This document shows, one piece after another, positions 32,086 to 43,528 of a stretch of 64,000 bases of DNA. The position numbers and the translations under genes are program-made. This DNA comes from Rhodeus uyekii (Eukaryota; Chordata; Actinopteri; Cypriniformes; Acheilognathidae). The stretch is from the NCBI GenBank assembly GCA_037043235.1, contig JAWRVZ010000134.1, forward strand, positions 260,501 through 324,500, in the 5' to 3' direction. The notes below the pieces were generated by a model. It worked only from the letters and a program-made list of their open reading frames with translations. It had not been told where the DNA came from and ran no database searches. The number at the start of each line of letters is the position of its first letter. The stretch's first letter is position 1.

Positions 32086-33275
32086 AGTCAAGTCACCTTT
32101 ACTTATATAGCACGTTTTACAATACAGATTGTTTCAGAGCAGCTTTACAGTGCTCACAGGAAAACATTATAAACAAAGTTTGGTTGGCTGAACGGCAGCC
32201 TTAAAAGAGTAGGCGAATTAATACAATTGATGAATATTAAGTGTAAGTTTTGATTATTGATTGATTTGATTGATTGATAGTTTGATTATTATATTGATAA
32301 CAATTCAAGTCCAATATTAAGTCGAATAATTGGAGGTGGGTTCATGATCTTCACAGGGGAGGGATTAGTAGAGTCACGGTCTCCGCAGACACTTCAGGGC
32401 AGATCTGGATCTGATCTGGATACGGCCCGGATCCGGCTGACCATGGTAACCTCGGAATAAACAGAGAATAATATCAGCGTAGATATTATTATTCTTGTGC
32501 TGTATCAAGTACATCAGATGTTATGGGAATGTTTCCGGTTCCGGCTGAACTAAATTATGCAGCCTAACAATCATTTTACATGATTTGGATTAAAAATATG
32601 TGTTATGTGTATGCCAGGTTGAAGAGATGTGTTTATAGTCTAGATTTAAACTGACAGAGTGTGTCTGCTTCTCAAACTGTAATAGGAAGACTGCTCTAGA
32701 GTTTAGGAGCTAAATAGAAAACATATCGACCGCCAGCAGTTGACTTTGATATTCTAGCTATTATAAGCTGGTCAGTATTTTGGGATCGCAATAGATGTGT
32801 ACTATAATGTGTTAAGCGATCACTCAAGTACTGTGGAGCTAAACCATTTAATGCTTTGTAAGTAATTAGCAAGATTTTAAAATGTATTCGGTGATTAATA
32901 GGAAGCCAGTGCAGGTTTGACAGAACTGGGCTAATATGCACATATTTCCTGGTTCTAGTAAGAACTCGAGCTGCTGCATTTTGGACCAGCTGTAAAAAAA
33001 AATATTAAGCGTGCAGGGCAACCACCTAGTAGAGCATTACAATAATCTAGCCTTGAACTCATGAACGCATTAACTAACTTTTCCGCATTTGTCTTAGAGA
33101 GCATATGTCGCAATTTTGATATATTTTTAAGATGGAAGAATGCCGTTTTACAGATGCTAGAAACATGGCTTTCAAATGAAAGATTGGTATCAAAGAGCAC
33201 ACTCAGGTTTCTAACTGACAACGAAGACGTGACAGAACAGTCATCGAGTGTTAGACAGTAGTCTAGATTATTACG
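32086..33275 (-). mobile_element. Rex1/CR1-like LINE, C-terminal RT and 3'UTR
   Basis: The reverse complement ends ATATAAGTAAAGGTGACTTGAC. It encodes FESHVSSICKTAFFHLKNIS and KLVNAFMSSRLDYCNALLGG (about 33040-33180), then LHWLPINHRIHFKILLITYK, ALNGLAPQYLSD and YLAPKL (32696-32941). These are the well-known C-terminal blocks of the Rex1/CR1 type and the best-preserved stretch here. Truncated at about 33275 where an LTR fragment follows. Confidence 0.85.
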
Positions 33276-33521
33276 TGCACCGGATAACAGACATAGGGAT
33301 GAGATGAAAAGACAATGACATGACACTGGACAGCAAGCACACAGGGATTAAATAGGGAACACATGAGAAAGGTAACGAGGAGAACAGCTGAGAACAATCA
33401 AGAGAAACAAGGGAACAAGGTAGGCGGGGTTACACAATAACAAGACATGACAAAGGGACAGTGTCTGAGCTCTGTCAACCAAAACACTAGAAACCCAAAC
33501 CAAAGTGACAAAACCTTGACA
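33276..33521 (-). mobile_element. LTR fragment related to the TGTCAGGG family
   Basis: GACTGGACA/GACACTGGACAGCAAG, then AAATAGGGAACACATGAG, GAACAGCTGAGAACAATCAA, GGCGGGGTTACACAATAACAAGAC and GCTCTGTCAACC run in the same order as in 12800-13547. The right end CCTTGACA (33514-33521) is the inverse of TGTCAAGG. Internally deleted and diverged. Confidence 0.55.
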
Positions 33522-33703
33522 ATTGTGCTATAAATAGTACATTTACCACTGTAGCCTGTAGTTTCAATTTCGCTTTAAATTAATTTGTTTTTGACTAAAT
33601 TATTAAATTAAATTATTAAACATTTATTGTTATTAAATATAATATTGTTATTAAATATTTAAAATTATTTCCACTATAATTTGTTTCATTCTATAGCACA
33701 GTT
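33522..33703. other. AT-rich unique spacer
   Basis: Short AT-rich sequence without a recognised feature, between two LTR pieces. Confidence 0.4.
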
Positions 33704-33837
33704 TGTAGTTCAGGAAGAAGGAGGTGGGAACCGGCAAACATTCCAAGACTTTAATAATCAAATAAATAAACAACAAAATGAAAGTAATACACAAATACAT
33801 ATACACTACACAAACACACAACGTAAAATCCAAGCCT
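33704..33837 (-). mobile_element. LTR piece left of the Harbinger element
   Basis: GGAAGAAGGAGGTGGGAACC and GACTTTAATAATCAAATAAA are typical of fish LTR 3' regions in minus orientation. The continuation is probably 35289-35380, with the Harbinger inserted between; this join is inferred. Confidence 0.45.
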
Positions 33838-34050
33838 GGGATCCGTTCTTCATACCTCACTTACTACAGATGAGCTAATCGTGCTAACTATGATCTGGAT
33901 TATTCGGTTTTTTTTTTACATGCACCTGTTGTTAATGATTAGTATAGCTGGATTGAGTTATCTGAGATCATTATGCATTCGTGGGTTGGCTTAAAAGGGG
34001 TTATCGATAGTAGAAACATTGATCAGCAGCATTTTGATTGGTCAGCGAGC

Positions 34051-34108
34051 ATGGCAAAAGAGCGAGCACAGTATTTCTCGGCAGAGCAAGAAGTCTTGCT
34101 CAAGTCTG
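34051..34108 (+). pseudogene. Harbinger Myb/SANT-like gene, first 19 codons only
   Basis: ATG at 34051 opens MAKERAQYFSAEQEVLLKS, the usual start of a Harbinger Myb/trihelix-like DNA-binding protein (basic start, Y/F-S-x-E-E/Q-x-x-x-L-L). Immediately after, the sequence changes to the antisense of the transposase C-terminus, so a deletion has fused the two genes' ends. Confidence 0.55.
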
Positions 34109-35110
34109 TCCCGTGCAGCCATTTGGCTTGTCCAAGTGCACTGGCTGGAGGTCATCATCAGCTGCATTTCCACCACAGGGGTCCTCTCCTTTCTGATGGT
34201 GACAACGTTATGCAATATTGCACCCTGTCAGGTGAAACCCTCAGACACTGAAATCTTCCCTTTATTTGCCCAAAGGTCTTTTCAATGTGTGCCCTTGTCC
34301 TGGCTAAAGCTGCATTCTAACGGGCCTATGGCCCAGTGTTGGGGTCAGGGAATGGTGTCATGAAATACTGCCTGCAGGCATAGCACCTGTCCCCTAGCAG
34401 GATCCCATTGTAGTCACCTATATAATAAAACAATGCAGTTTTGTTAGACCAAAAATGAGTAAACCAGTAAGTGTGCATAACGCCGACTCTCTAAAAAATC
34501 TTCAGTCCTGCACGGAGCCTGGCCATTTTGCTTCCACATTTGTTATGTGGTGCATAGAGTCACACACCATCTAAGAGATTTGTTTTATGATTGAATACAT
34601 TCCCTTGAATATTTACCAGACTCTATGTAAAGAATCTCACCTGCACATTCATACTGTGAACCCCCTTTCAGTTTACAAAATCCCCTTCATTGATGGCAAT
34701 GTGTGTGCAGTCTATGGCATCAATCACATTAGGGAAGCCTGGGGACAATCGTGTCATATTTACTGGCATGGTCATGATTTCATAATCTCTATGATCAATC
34801 ATTATGTACCTGCAATGGCGAATAAGCTCTCTTTAAAAACTTGGGGTCTTAAGTGGCTTGGAAAAAACACAAAAACCAACCAAAAACTGCTTGAGTGCCA
34901 GGTAAAGCACTATTCACAATGTTCTCCGCATCTCCAACAGTGTAAAGGAACGTGCCACTTGCATAGTAGTGTTCCACTCTGCTAACAGATCCTGTCTATC
35001 TCGCAAAATGCTCTTAATCCTGAAAGCTCTCTGAATTATCCTTGCACCTTCAGCAACAGGTTGCTCTCGTAAAAACGGACAGGATATGGCTGCAACAAAC
35101 TTCCCATTTC
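34109..35110 (-). pseudogene. PIF/Harbinger transposase (HARBI1-like) pseudogene
   Basis: Minus-strand blocks in order: HYYASGTFLYTVGDAENI (about 34930-34985), then GFPNVIDAIDCTHIAIN (34705-34740) with the first catalytic Asp, VNxKGVHSMNVQV (about 34650), and HITNVEAKWPGSV with D/S changes (about 34500-34545). Next come YNGILLGDRCYACRQYFMTP (34345-34400) with the second Asp, then ARTRAHIEKTFGQIKGRFQC (34255-34310) with the catalytic Glu region. Gaps between blocks fit the introns known in this family. Stops (for example after VN and in the ARYN block) and a D-to-D* change inactivate it. Confidence 0.85.
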
Positions 35111-35288
35111 ACCTCCACTTATAAAGCCGTGATCTAATCCTGCTAACATGGAGTAAGCCTGCTCCGAGCAGATTTAAGCTAATGGACCTGTTACTATGAC
35201 AACGAAATTTAAGAACCGAACAATCCAAGATCATGCGAAATCGTCAACGATCAAAACTCAATTAGCGAGATACGAAAAACGGGCTCCT

Positions 35289-35380
35289 GGTCCTATTTCA
35301 TCCTTCACTGGTGTCGCTCTCCCTTTTATGCCTCCGCTCCTCCGTGAGATACTCGCCACATGTACTAAAACACTTTTGCG
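35289..35380 (-). mobile_element. LTR-promoter-like piece right of the Harbinger
   Basis: Read on the minus strand it carries GGAGGCATAAAAGGGAGAGC (TATA box) and CACCAGTGAAGGATGAAATA. It is homologous to 2700-2775. Confidence 0.4.
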
Positions 35381-35452
35381 AATAGTATTAAATGGAAAGG
35401 ATTTGTTGTGGAGTGTGGGAAACTAAAATAATTGTATTGTGTTTATAACGTA

Positions 35453-36251
35453 CAGCTGTGGCTCAAATTTGAATTTTAACAAAGTCTACTGCTTCAGTGT
35501 TTTTTGATCTTTTAGCCAGGTGTTACTATGGTCCTCTAAATTATAATTACAATCATTTCATAAGTGTCAAAGGCTTTTACTGATAATTACATTAAGATTA
35601 TGCAAAGAGTCAATATTTACAGTGTTGGCCCTTCTTTTTCAAGGCCTCTGCAATTCGTACTGGCGTAATGCAATCAGTCAACTTCTGTGTCACATACTGA
35701 CTGATAAGAGCCCATTCTTACATTTACATTTATCCATTTAGCGGATGCTTTTTTATCCAAAGCGACTTACATTGCATTTAAGAAACGCATTGACATTGTA
35801 ATCAATTCTTGCTTTTCCTGGGATCAAGCCCATGACCTTGGCGTTGTAAACACCAATGCTCTACTGGTTGAGTTCTACCATACTTGCTTTATCAATGCTT
35901 GGAGTTTGTCAGAATTTGTGGGTTTAATTTTGTCCACCTGCCTCTTGAGGATTTACCACAAGTTCACCATTTCTTCTCCGGACAAGCTTTTTTCCGGATA
36001 CCCCAAGCAATCGGAATGGGGTTTCATCAAAAGACAATTACTTTACCCTAGTCCTCAGCAGTCCAATCCCTATACCCTTTTCCAGGATATCACACTGTCC
36101 CGGATGTTTTTCCTGGGGGGAAGTGGTGTCTTTTCTGCCCTTCTTGACACCAGGCCATGCTCCTTAAGTCTTCGCCTCACTGTGCGTGCAAGGTTGCAAG
36201 GTTTTTCATGGCAAAATAAAAAGGGTTTTATTTTCATGGCAAAGAGGGACT
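35453..36251 (-). mobile_element. Tc1-like transposon relic with nested SINE
   Basis: The left end CAGCTGTGGCTCAAATTTG after TA (35451-35452) resembles a diverged CAGTCGTGGCCAAAAGTTTTG Tc1 terminus. Minus-strand coding blocks: LARTVRRRLKEHGLVSRRAE (about 36130-36190), KNIRDSVI, TAEDWG-like, MKPHSDCLGYPEKSL (DET motif changed to MKPH), then after a deletion WxILKRQVDKIKPTNSDKLQ-like and ALKKKGQHCKY-like (35630-35700). It is cut by the LINE at 36252 and by the SINE at 35720-35877. Confidence 0.75.
35720..35877 (-). mobile_element. tRNA-derived SINE inside the Tc1 relic
   Basis: Reverse complement of the full SINE: tail GGATGCTTTTTTATCCAAAG, body GCATTGACATTGTAATCAAT, B box GGATCAAGCCC. Flanked by CCATTCTT (35712-35719) and CCATACTT (35878-35885), an 8 bp target duplication with one mismatch. 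The Tc1 coding sequence continues across it. Confidence 0.9.
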
Positions 36252-36745
36252 ATCAAGTCAAGTCACCTTTATTTATATAGTGCTTTTTACAATAGAGATT
36301 GTTTCAAAGCAGCTTTACAGATATAACAGGAAAACAATGAAACAACGTTTCTTTTGGCTGTACAGCAAATCTAGAAGAGCAGATGAATATTAAGTGTTAA
36401 GTGTCCCCAACTAAGCATGCCAGAGGCGACAGTGGCAAGGAACCAAAACTCCTGCAGGTGACGGTCGGTGGACCAGTTCTCCTCTGGCCAACAATCAAAC
36501 AGTGAATGATTATTATATTGACAACATTTCACAAGTTAGATTGAGATCGGATACACAAAATATTTAATCCAGTTCCGTCTGGTTGAAGATCGGGTTCATG
36601 AGGTCTTCACAGGGGAGGGTCTGGTAGAGTCTCTGAAGACACAGAGTCGAGGTACGGGTCCTTCATCTGATCTGGATGAGGCCCAGATCCGGCTGACTAC
36701 TGTAACCTCGGGATAAACAGAAACTAATATGAGCGTAGATGCCAT
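36252..36745 (-). mobile_element. Rex1/CR1-like LINE 3'UTR
   Basis: The reverse complement ends ATATAAATAAAGGTGACTTG. The blocks TTGTTTCAAAGCAGCTTTAC, AACTAAGCATGCCAGAGGCG, GATCCGGCTGACTACTG and TCGGGATAAACAGAAACTAA match the other copies. No RT coding portion is retained. Confidence 0.85.
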
Positions 36746-37535
36746 GTCTGAATTGTTGTCCGCATGCTGTCTCTGTCTGGATCATGACACATAAACATCA
36801 TTTTGTTTTCAAATAGAGAAATAATGAAATTGTCCTGTATCTGCCCCTAAATTTGTAATCTTGCACCTTAAACACAATCACAAATCGTGCAAAACATTTT
36901 CTTTTAACATTTGGGTTAGGGTGAAGTCATTGTTATTATCTACCTCTAGTTTGTGTCTCTCCTGTGTGAGTGCAGGTTCACAGTAGGACTGGCCATCTAT
37001 CCTGCATCTATCATTCTCTCCATCTGTCTAGTGTTTCTCTGTGTGCATGCCTGTCTCTCCCTCTGTGGCATGTTTCTGTGAGAAGTGGGAGGTAAAGACA
37101 GACAGACATTTATCTGTGTGTGCAGGTATATAGTGAGAGTGAGACAGCCCTCTGGGCACAAGCTGTCTGTCCACTGTGATCACTCTCCTCTCTTCTGTCT
37201 CCTTGCCATGGGTCTGTTTCTTCTGTATCTTTCTCCTGATGCTTTTGTTCTGTGACGCGGGGGGTGTTGGGTTGCACTTCACTATTGTAATTGTTTTACA
37301 TTCGATAATTTTGTATTTTGTTTGCATATTGCATTCTGTTTGTTATCTTTTGTTCTATTTCTCTTTTCTTTCAGTGTGTGTTTTAATGCACTATCACTAT
37401 CCTATGGAAAATAATCATGTACTTTGACACTGAAAGAAAATTTAAGGGCAATAAGAAAAAAAAGAAAACAACCAAAAGAATGTTGTTCACATTGTCTTGA
37501 GCGCATCCCGCTGTAACGTCACGCCACCCTATACG

Positions 37536-37537
<2 letters not shown>
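36746..37537. other. Unique interval
   Basis: No transposon hallmark. Short opposing ORFs at 37028-37427 have no family motif. Confidence 0.4.

Positions 37538-37576
<39 letters not shown>
37538..37576. repeat. (TG)n microsatellite
   Basis: About 19 uninterrupted TG units. Confidence 0.95.
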
Positions 37577-37577
<1 letters not shown>

Positions 37578-37579
37578 CA

Positions 37580-37778
37580 GCTGCTATTTACAGTCTGAGT
37601 GTGTGAGGCACAGATGTACAGCAGTGTTTAAGGACAGATCTTGGAGCAGGGGAATGAACAGATGCCCTCAATGCTGAATAATGCCCCTGTGTCACCACCC
37701 CGTTCTCCAACCAATCACATGCCGTTCCAGTGCTATCCCACTGTACCATGAACCATCAGTGGGCACACCACTTTCCTC

Positions 37779-37822
<44 letters not shown>

Positions 37823-38312
37823 TTCTCTCTTTCCGTCTCCTCCTCCCCTGTCATCCATGCTATATCCTGAGGGGTTTATCCTCCTCCTCCTCCTCCTCCT
37901 CCTCCTCCTGCTGCTTGAAGATGCTAAATGATTGTAAGAGGAGAGAGCGACTGAGAAAAGAAGACAGCTCTCTCCATATATCCTCATGCTGGGATGGAGG
38001 AAAAGACTCGCCATCGTGGGACAAGCCTCTTAAAGGATTACTTCTATCACTTTTATTTTGAAACAAGAAAACAAACGCAGTGCTTTTTTTGCTGGATCTA
38101 GCTTGTTGGTGACCCCCCCAATGTGACATCTCCCCACACACACACAGCTCACACTCCATCAGCCTGTGAATCGGGGTGATTCAGAGATGACAGGTTGATT
38201 TGTAAGGTCTATTAACCTCAAACCTTTAGTCCGGCTCTGGGTGCGTGGGGACAGTTCTCGTCGCTGGACAGGTCGGTACGTGCCACACCTCCTGACTTCA
38301 GCAACCAGCAAC
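37580..38312 (+). promoter_or_regulatory. Candidate promoter and 5'UTR region
   Basis: Transposon-free, GC-richer stretch leading to the candidate first coding exon. It holds a long CT tract (37772-37842) and a (TCC)n tract (37879-37909), both pyrimidine-rich on the coding strand. Several short upstream ATGs are present (for example 37921 and 37987). No TATA box or exact start site can be fixed. The promoter role is inferred from position. Confidence 0.35.
37772..37909. repeat. Polypyrimidine (CT)n and (TCC)n tracts
   Basis: CT repeat 37772-37842, then (TCC)n 37879-37909. On the opposite strand these create Arg/Glu-rich false ORFs (37733-38159). Confidence 0.9.
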
Positions 38313-38361
38313 ATGACAGAGACTATGTTTGGACTAAAAGCCCCTCTCTACTACCTGCCAG
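38313..38361 (+). CDS. Candidate first coding exon of an unidentified gene (partial)
   Basis: ATG at 38313 in the context CAACATGAC opens MTETMFGLKAPLYYLP plus one base, then CAG|GTCAGT, a near-consensus donor at 38362. The 49-nt coding part is preceded by a transposon-free leader, and the following intron begins normally. The residues are not those of any transposon seen here. I could not name the family, and no second exon was recognised downstream, so the gene would run beyond simple detection, possibly past the window. It could also be chance. Confidence 0.4.
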
Positions 38362-40247
38362 GTCAGTTTATTTCAAAATCATATGTGTGTGTTCTCCTCA
38401 AGTTACTTTTTAAAGTGACCAAATCAGCAGCATATCTTCAGCAAGTGTCTGATCCTAGAGTGACTGCCATGCGAGGTGTGTATGTTGTGTGCCTGTGTGT
38501 GGAGGGAGGGGGGGGAAGTGATCCTTCTTTTTGCTTTTTTTGTTTAACACCACAAAATAATCATTTTAAAGTGTCTTTGCTTAATTTAATAATTTTAAAC
38601 TGAATACATTTGTATGCTATAAGTGTGTGCTTGATATTATTAGATTTATAGAAGTTATTAGATATTTTCCCAAGTAAGTTTTGACATCACTAAAACTAAG
38701 CTGACACTTACCAGACATGAATAATTCATGAGGCTTTGAATCTGTGGAGGCTGGACTATAAGTTATCTCATGATTATGAAACAAAGACAGACATGACTTC
38801 ACAATCCACCAAACAGAACATGACACTCTCTGTTTCTCTTTGAATGGTTGTACTAAATGTGAGAAATAAAATGTCAATGCTATATTGTACTGGTAAACTC
38901 TATGTCATGGGGACAACGACAGATAGCAATAGCTGAAATCATTTTATCTGAAATTTTTTTTTGGTTCACACAACATTTATTTTGCTGAAAGTTATATGAG
39001 TTATATTAGGATATAGAATATAGACTTCATACAGTATAAATGTCATTATGCTTATTTCAAGTGTGTGTGTGTGTGTGTGTGCAGTTTGGGTAATCCCTAT
39101 ATTCGTCCCAATGAAAATTTTGACTTGGAGATTTCGGTCCCATGTGAATAACAGATTATGAATTATACAACATTGTTTTTGAAAATGTTAAAAAGCAGAA
39201 AGTTTTCTGTGATCGGTTTAGGATTAGAGAGTAGAAGTTTGTATGGTATAAAAATCATAATGTCTTTGGAATGTTCCCATAAAACTTGGAAATGTATGAG
39301 ACTAAATGTCCTCGTAATGTAGTGTGTATTTGGGTTTCAAGTCTCTACCCCTACATTATCAGGAAATCAAGCTATCTCCTAAATTGAAATGTTTTTTTTT
39401 TTTCTGTGAGAGTTATGTTTAGCAATGGGGTTAGGGACAGGGATTCAGTATAAAAATAGGGACTCAGTATAAAAGCATCATGCCTATGTAAAATCATCAT
39501 AATGGCATACCAATATGTTTGTGTATGTGTGTTATCTTTGGTCATATTCAGATATCAGAGTTATTAGCCACAGTCGATGTGTGTGCTTGTAGAGATCATT
39601 GAAACACACACACAACCCACAAAAGAGCAAACTCTGCCAGAGTCTTGTGTACAGTCAGCCTTGTGCTCTGTAAAAGTATCACTATGTGTGTGTGTGTGTG
39701 TCACGTACACACATTGCCTGCCTTCCCATCTGAAGTGCTGTTGCCTTGGAGACGGTGTCAGACGCACGGGTTCTTCAATGATTACTTGACAAGAAAAAAG
39801 AGGCACATTAAAGGAATAGAGGAAAGAGACAGAGAGCACTGCCTGCAGTACACTAATTATTACAGAGACTGAGAGAGAGAGAGAAAGAGAGGTATCACCA
39901 AGCCCACACAGATTTTGCACCTGCAGAACTCAGCAGAAAGCTCAGCAGAACTGTAATGCCTGTCATTCAAAAAGTTCTACATTATTTCCATAATAGTGTT
40001 TTCAGTTACCAAAGAACATGCAATGCTTTAAAATCTGTGAAAATTCTAAGCTTCTCTTTAGGTCTCTTTCAGTTGCTTGAGATTGATACTGGCATCAGGG
40101 CATACAGGCTTGCTGCTATCAGACTCTGAATTCTCCATCACCCTCTGACTGCATTTTGTCACATAAATGCTTGGTCTTTGGGTGTTCTTGTCTTCTGCAA
40201 TTTTTTCACACGATTTTGTTGTATTTTTGTGTGATATTCCGAGAATT
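38362..40247. other. Possible first-intron sequence with repeats
   Basis: Mostly unique. (TG)n at 39060-39082 and 39685-39702. Positions 39000-39500 (TTCAAGTGTGTG..., GGTAATCCCTATATTCGTCC, GTCCCATGTGAATAACAG, ATGGGGTTAGGGACAGGG) look like a worn copy of a common teleost TGGGGAC-type repeat. A 118-codon minus ORF (39564-39920) is low complexity. Confidence 0.4.
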
Positions 40248-40604
40248 AAAGGTGCAGAAAGCAATTTCTGATAATCATTGTTGAACACTGTTGATGTTTG
40301 AACACAACCCAAACAAATACACGTATGGAGCAGAAACAACGCAACCTCCCTGCTTAGGTCTCTCCAGCATTAGAAAACTTTTCTAATATTAATGGAGGTC
40401 CTATAGCTCTTGCCTGATCATAAACCTTTTTATTCCAGTGACATTCCTCTGAGCTTATCTCTTTTATAATTTCTCTCAGTCCATCACTCATTCAGCTGTC
40501 TTTCATCTCCCTCTTGTTCACTCGCTATCCTCACCCATCATGAGTGTATTCACCCTCTACTGCTGAATGAACAACCTTTTTCAAAAATCACTTACTGCAC
40601 CTTT
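40248..40604. mobile_element. MITE with TIR AAAGGTGCAGWAAGYRATTTYTGA
   Basis: Left AAAGGTGCAGAAAGCAATTT then CTGA; the reverse complement of the right end reads AAAGGTGCAGTAAGTGATTT then TTGA. The 357 bp interior is non-coding. The sequence type is widespread in cypriniforms; a PIF/Harbinger link is possible but unproven. Confidence 0.65.
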
Positions 40605-41348
40605 TATGTGTTATAGTTACTCCATTTTCCCATACCACATTTATCAATGACGTTACATGGTGTGGTGCCGCATATTTTTTCCCACACATATGTTGCTATA
40701 TCTTAACATATTCCTTTTTCCTGCATTCAAAATCTTTGTGCTATGCATCCTTAAAACATGTTGCCGGTTAAACATGTGATAACATCGCTTTATGCACCTT
40801 ATTTTTAACAGTGGGTCCAACCATTTGTAAATTGAATGTCTCTGGCTTGCAGTGTCATCCGCCTCCAGTTATTTATAGCTGTACAAAACAGCTCTTTATG
40901 CTGCTTGATGTTGTAAAATGGGATTTCTTACCATATTATTTTAATGCACTGTTGTAATTATAATAGTTGAATTTCATGCAGAGTTGTGCAACAGTAAATC
41001 ACTGTTTACTGATACCATAGAAATAAAAGAGAAGTGCAGTAAACTGTAATCCAGTTGTCTGTGACTTCTCTTCTAAAACTGTTGTTAGAAGTTGGTGTAA
41101 GCTCTAAAAATAGATCAATCCAAAACAAATGTTTATGAGAAAACATGTTGAGGATAGGCTGTCAATTAATTAAATTATTTGCTGTTTTCCCACAAAATCA
41201 GTTAATTAGTAATAGTGAAGCATCTCCTCCATTGAAATCCATCTAAAAAAAGGCCTCTGGTTTCCGTAACTGTGTACCACAACATTACCAGGTGTTACGC
41301 TTTTTTTTTTGCTAACCTTGCAGGTTCGCCTTTAAGTGGCTTTGGGGA
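40605..41348. other. Unique noncoding interval
   Basis: Nothing recognised. Confidence 0.4.
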
Positions 41349-41495
41349 GGGCCACTATCCTGCAGAGTTTAGCTCCAACGTTAATCAAATATACCTGAAC
41401 AAGCTAATCAATGGTTTTTAGGATTACTATAAATCTACAAGCAGTTCAGTTTTTTTCAGGGCTGGAGCTTAACTCTGCAGGACAGGACAGTGGCC
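41349..41495. mobile_element. 147 bp MITE, ends GGGCCACTATCCTGCAGAG
   Basis: Left GGGCCACTATCCTGCAGAGT then TTAGCTCCAAC; the reverse complement of the right end reads GGCCACTGTCCTGTCCTGCA then GAGTTAAGCTCCAGC. The right arm has a 5 bp duplication (GTCCT). The middle (AATCAAATATACCTGAACAA, GCTAATCAATGG) is the known core of this abundant cyprinid-type repeat. Confidence 0.75.
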
Positions 41496-43528
41496 TTCCA
41501 GGTTGGAGGATGTTTACCAGTTTGCCAGCATGATGTTTAGATGGTGTGTGGCTAACCATCGCCACATCGACATTTCCCTTGTGAGACTAGCATGCTGAAC
41601 AGATGTCACACTTGCTCATTCCAACAATATTGTGGAAAATTTTAATTTGTAGTTCTGAAGTCTGATTTGAATTTTCGTGTTGTTTCTGGTTGTAGAATGG
41701 TATATGATTTCAAGTATGTTTTATTAAACATAGACAGAACTAAGCATAACACCTCAGTATCCTTCCACAGAAATGGACTTTGATGGTCCAAGGTCTATCT
41801 TCATCAACTCTGTCTTTTTTAAATGGCAGCACTCCTCCTCACATGCATGTGTTTGTTTTCTTCAGATTTATTTGCCAGAGGGGATTCTAAAGGAGCCAGT
41901 AGGATGTAATAGACAAGTTACATGTGACGGTTACTCACCTAGAAAAAAAGAACAGACACAATAGGGGAAAAAAATGAATTTGAGCCTTGAGTCTTCAGAC
42001 AGTCAGAAGCCTAAAAAGCCTATAAAATGATCCCTGTGATCTGCTGTAAACCTGTGACTTAAACCGTCTTGAACTTGGTTTCAGTGACTTAAAGCTGCAA
42101 GTATGTAATATGGTCCTCCTGAGCCGTAGACAAATACAATTTGACAATGATAAAAGGGAGCATTTTAACTCTGCATTGTAACATTAATCTCACCTCAATT
42201 TAGCTTCCTGGATTAAATGAAAGCTTTCATCATTAACAATACGGATGAAGGGCTTTTACTTGTGCCTGTTGTTTTCCTGTTGATCCTTGATGTTGCATCA
42301 CTGAATGTTCTTTAGGCTCACTTGACTTTTATGTTCCGCCACAGCTAGATTTTGAGCTCTGTTAGATAATACCCATCTTACTGATATTTGTATGTGTGCA
42401 TTTTAACCTACTGAATGCAAACTGTTTTGGAAAATATGTGAGCATGTTAACAAGTCATTGCAGTCGTGTTTTTTCATTGAGTTGATGTGAAGGCTGTAAA
42501 TTGCAAGGAGACCCGTGGGGTTGCTTGTATGTCAATTGTGAGTGTACAAACTAATCACGGTTCCTTCAGGCTCATGAACATATGTGATGGGAAGTCTATG
42601 ACTATAGATTTACCATGAGGGCAGGTCAACCACTCAAGTTGTTGATAATTGTTCCTGGTTTCTTCTTTCTCTCCTACTGTTTATCTATACTAGTAATAAT
42701 GGCTTTCCTATTTGTAGTCACCCATGAATTTCCCTCTTTTTACTACTAATATGGGGGTTTATGGCACAATAGGGTTTGTATGACTATAAATTTGTTTCAA
42801 CTAATCATCCAGAAAAGCGATCTACTAGTCAGTGAGTCAGTGTTTACATTTTGCAGATGACACTCTCCGCCGCATTATGGTCTGACTGCCAGCTGGAAAG
42901 TGTGTCCAACACAGCTGAGAAACAAGGCTTGCATATCTCACAAACACAGACGTGCCACAACTTATATTATCTGTCAGCTTCTCTCAGCGTTTCATGGGGG
43001 TCAGTATTTTACTAAAATGTGAATATGTTAAGCACACTTAGATCATTCCAGAAGCTTGTGTGGTCAGCTAACAAAATGCCCTGTGAATTCAACATGATCT
43101 AGTTTCAATTTAGTCTTTACAGTTTTTGGACAAGAATTTTCCTCCTGTTGTTATCAGCACAACTGAAGTCACAGAGCAAATTGACTAGTTGGTCCGTAGC
43201 TTTGTAATTAACTTCCAAATAAATGATGGACTGATCAATCTATATGCTCAGAAAATTATTATTACAGGAATAGTTTACTTAGCTTTATATTGTTCCAAAT
43301 CTTTATGCTATTTTCATTGTTTTTCAGGTTTTTTGCTGAACCTTCTAGCTCTTGCAATGCAAGATGATTGCTGCTCTGCCAGAACATCATAACCCTGGCA
43401 TTAGCAGCCCAGTAAAGTTTTTGAGAAATAGGAAGTGCTAGACCACCCAGCTGCTTAGGCGTCTACATGTAGACCTTAGAGATTCTATGGGCTCTATAGC
43501 CTCAAATAAAAGATAAATTCTTCACAGT
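41496..43528. other. Long unique interval, transposon-poor
   Basis: Two kilobases without recognised repeats or exons. Would suit an intron or intergenic regulatory region. Confidence 0.45.

Larger units (their letters stand above)
33838..35288 (-). mobile_element. PIF/Harbinger transposon, about 1.45 kb, with long TIRs
   Basis: The left end (33838-33912) and the reverse complement of the right end (35215-35288) align over about 70 bp. Shared parts include CCGTTCTTCATACCTC / CCCGTTTTTCGTATCTC and ATGATCTGGATTATTCGGTT / ATGATCTTGGATTGTTCGGT. The interior has a minus-strand transposase pseudogene and, at the left, the first codons of a plus-strand Myb-like gene. This is the two-gene divergent layout known for Harbinger elements. 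No 3 bp target duplication could be fixed. Confidence 0.8.

Noticed and set aside
37733..38159. Arg- and Glu-rich ORFs on the minus strand
   Set aside because: Translation of CT and TCC microsatellites.
39564..39920. 118-codon minus-strand ORF
   Set aside because: Built largely on TG/CA repeats and Ser/Leu runs; no start context or splice support.
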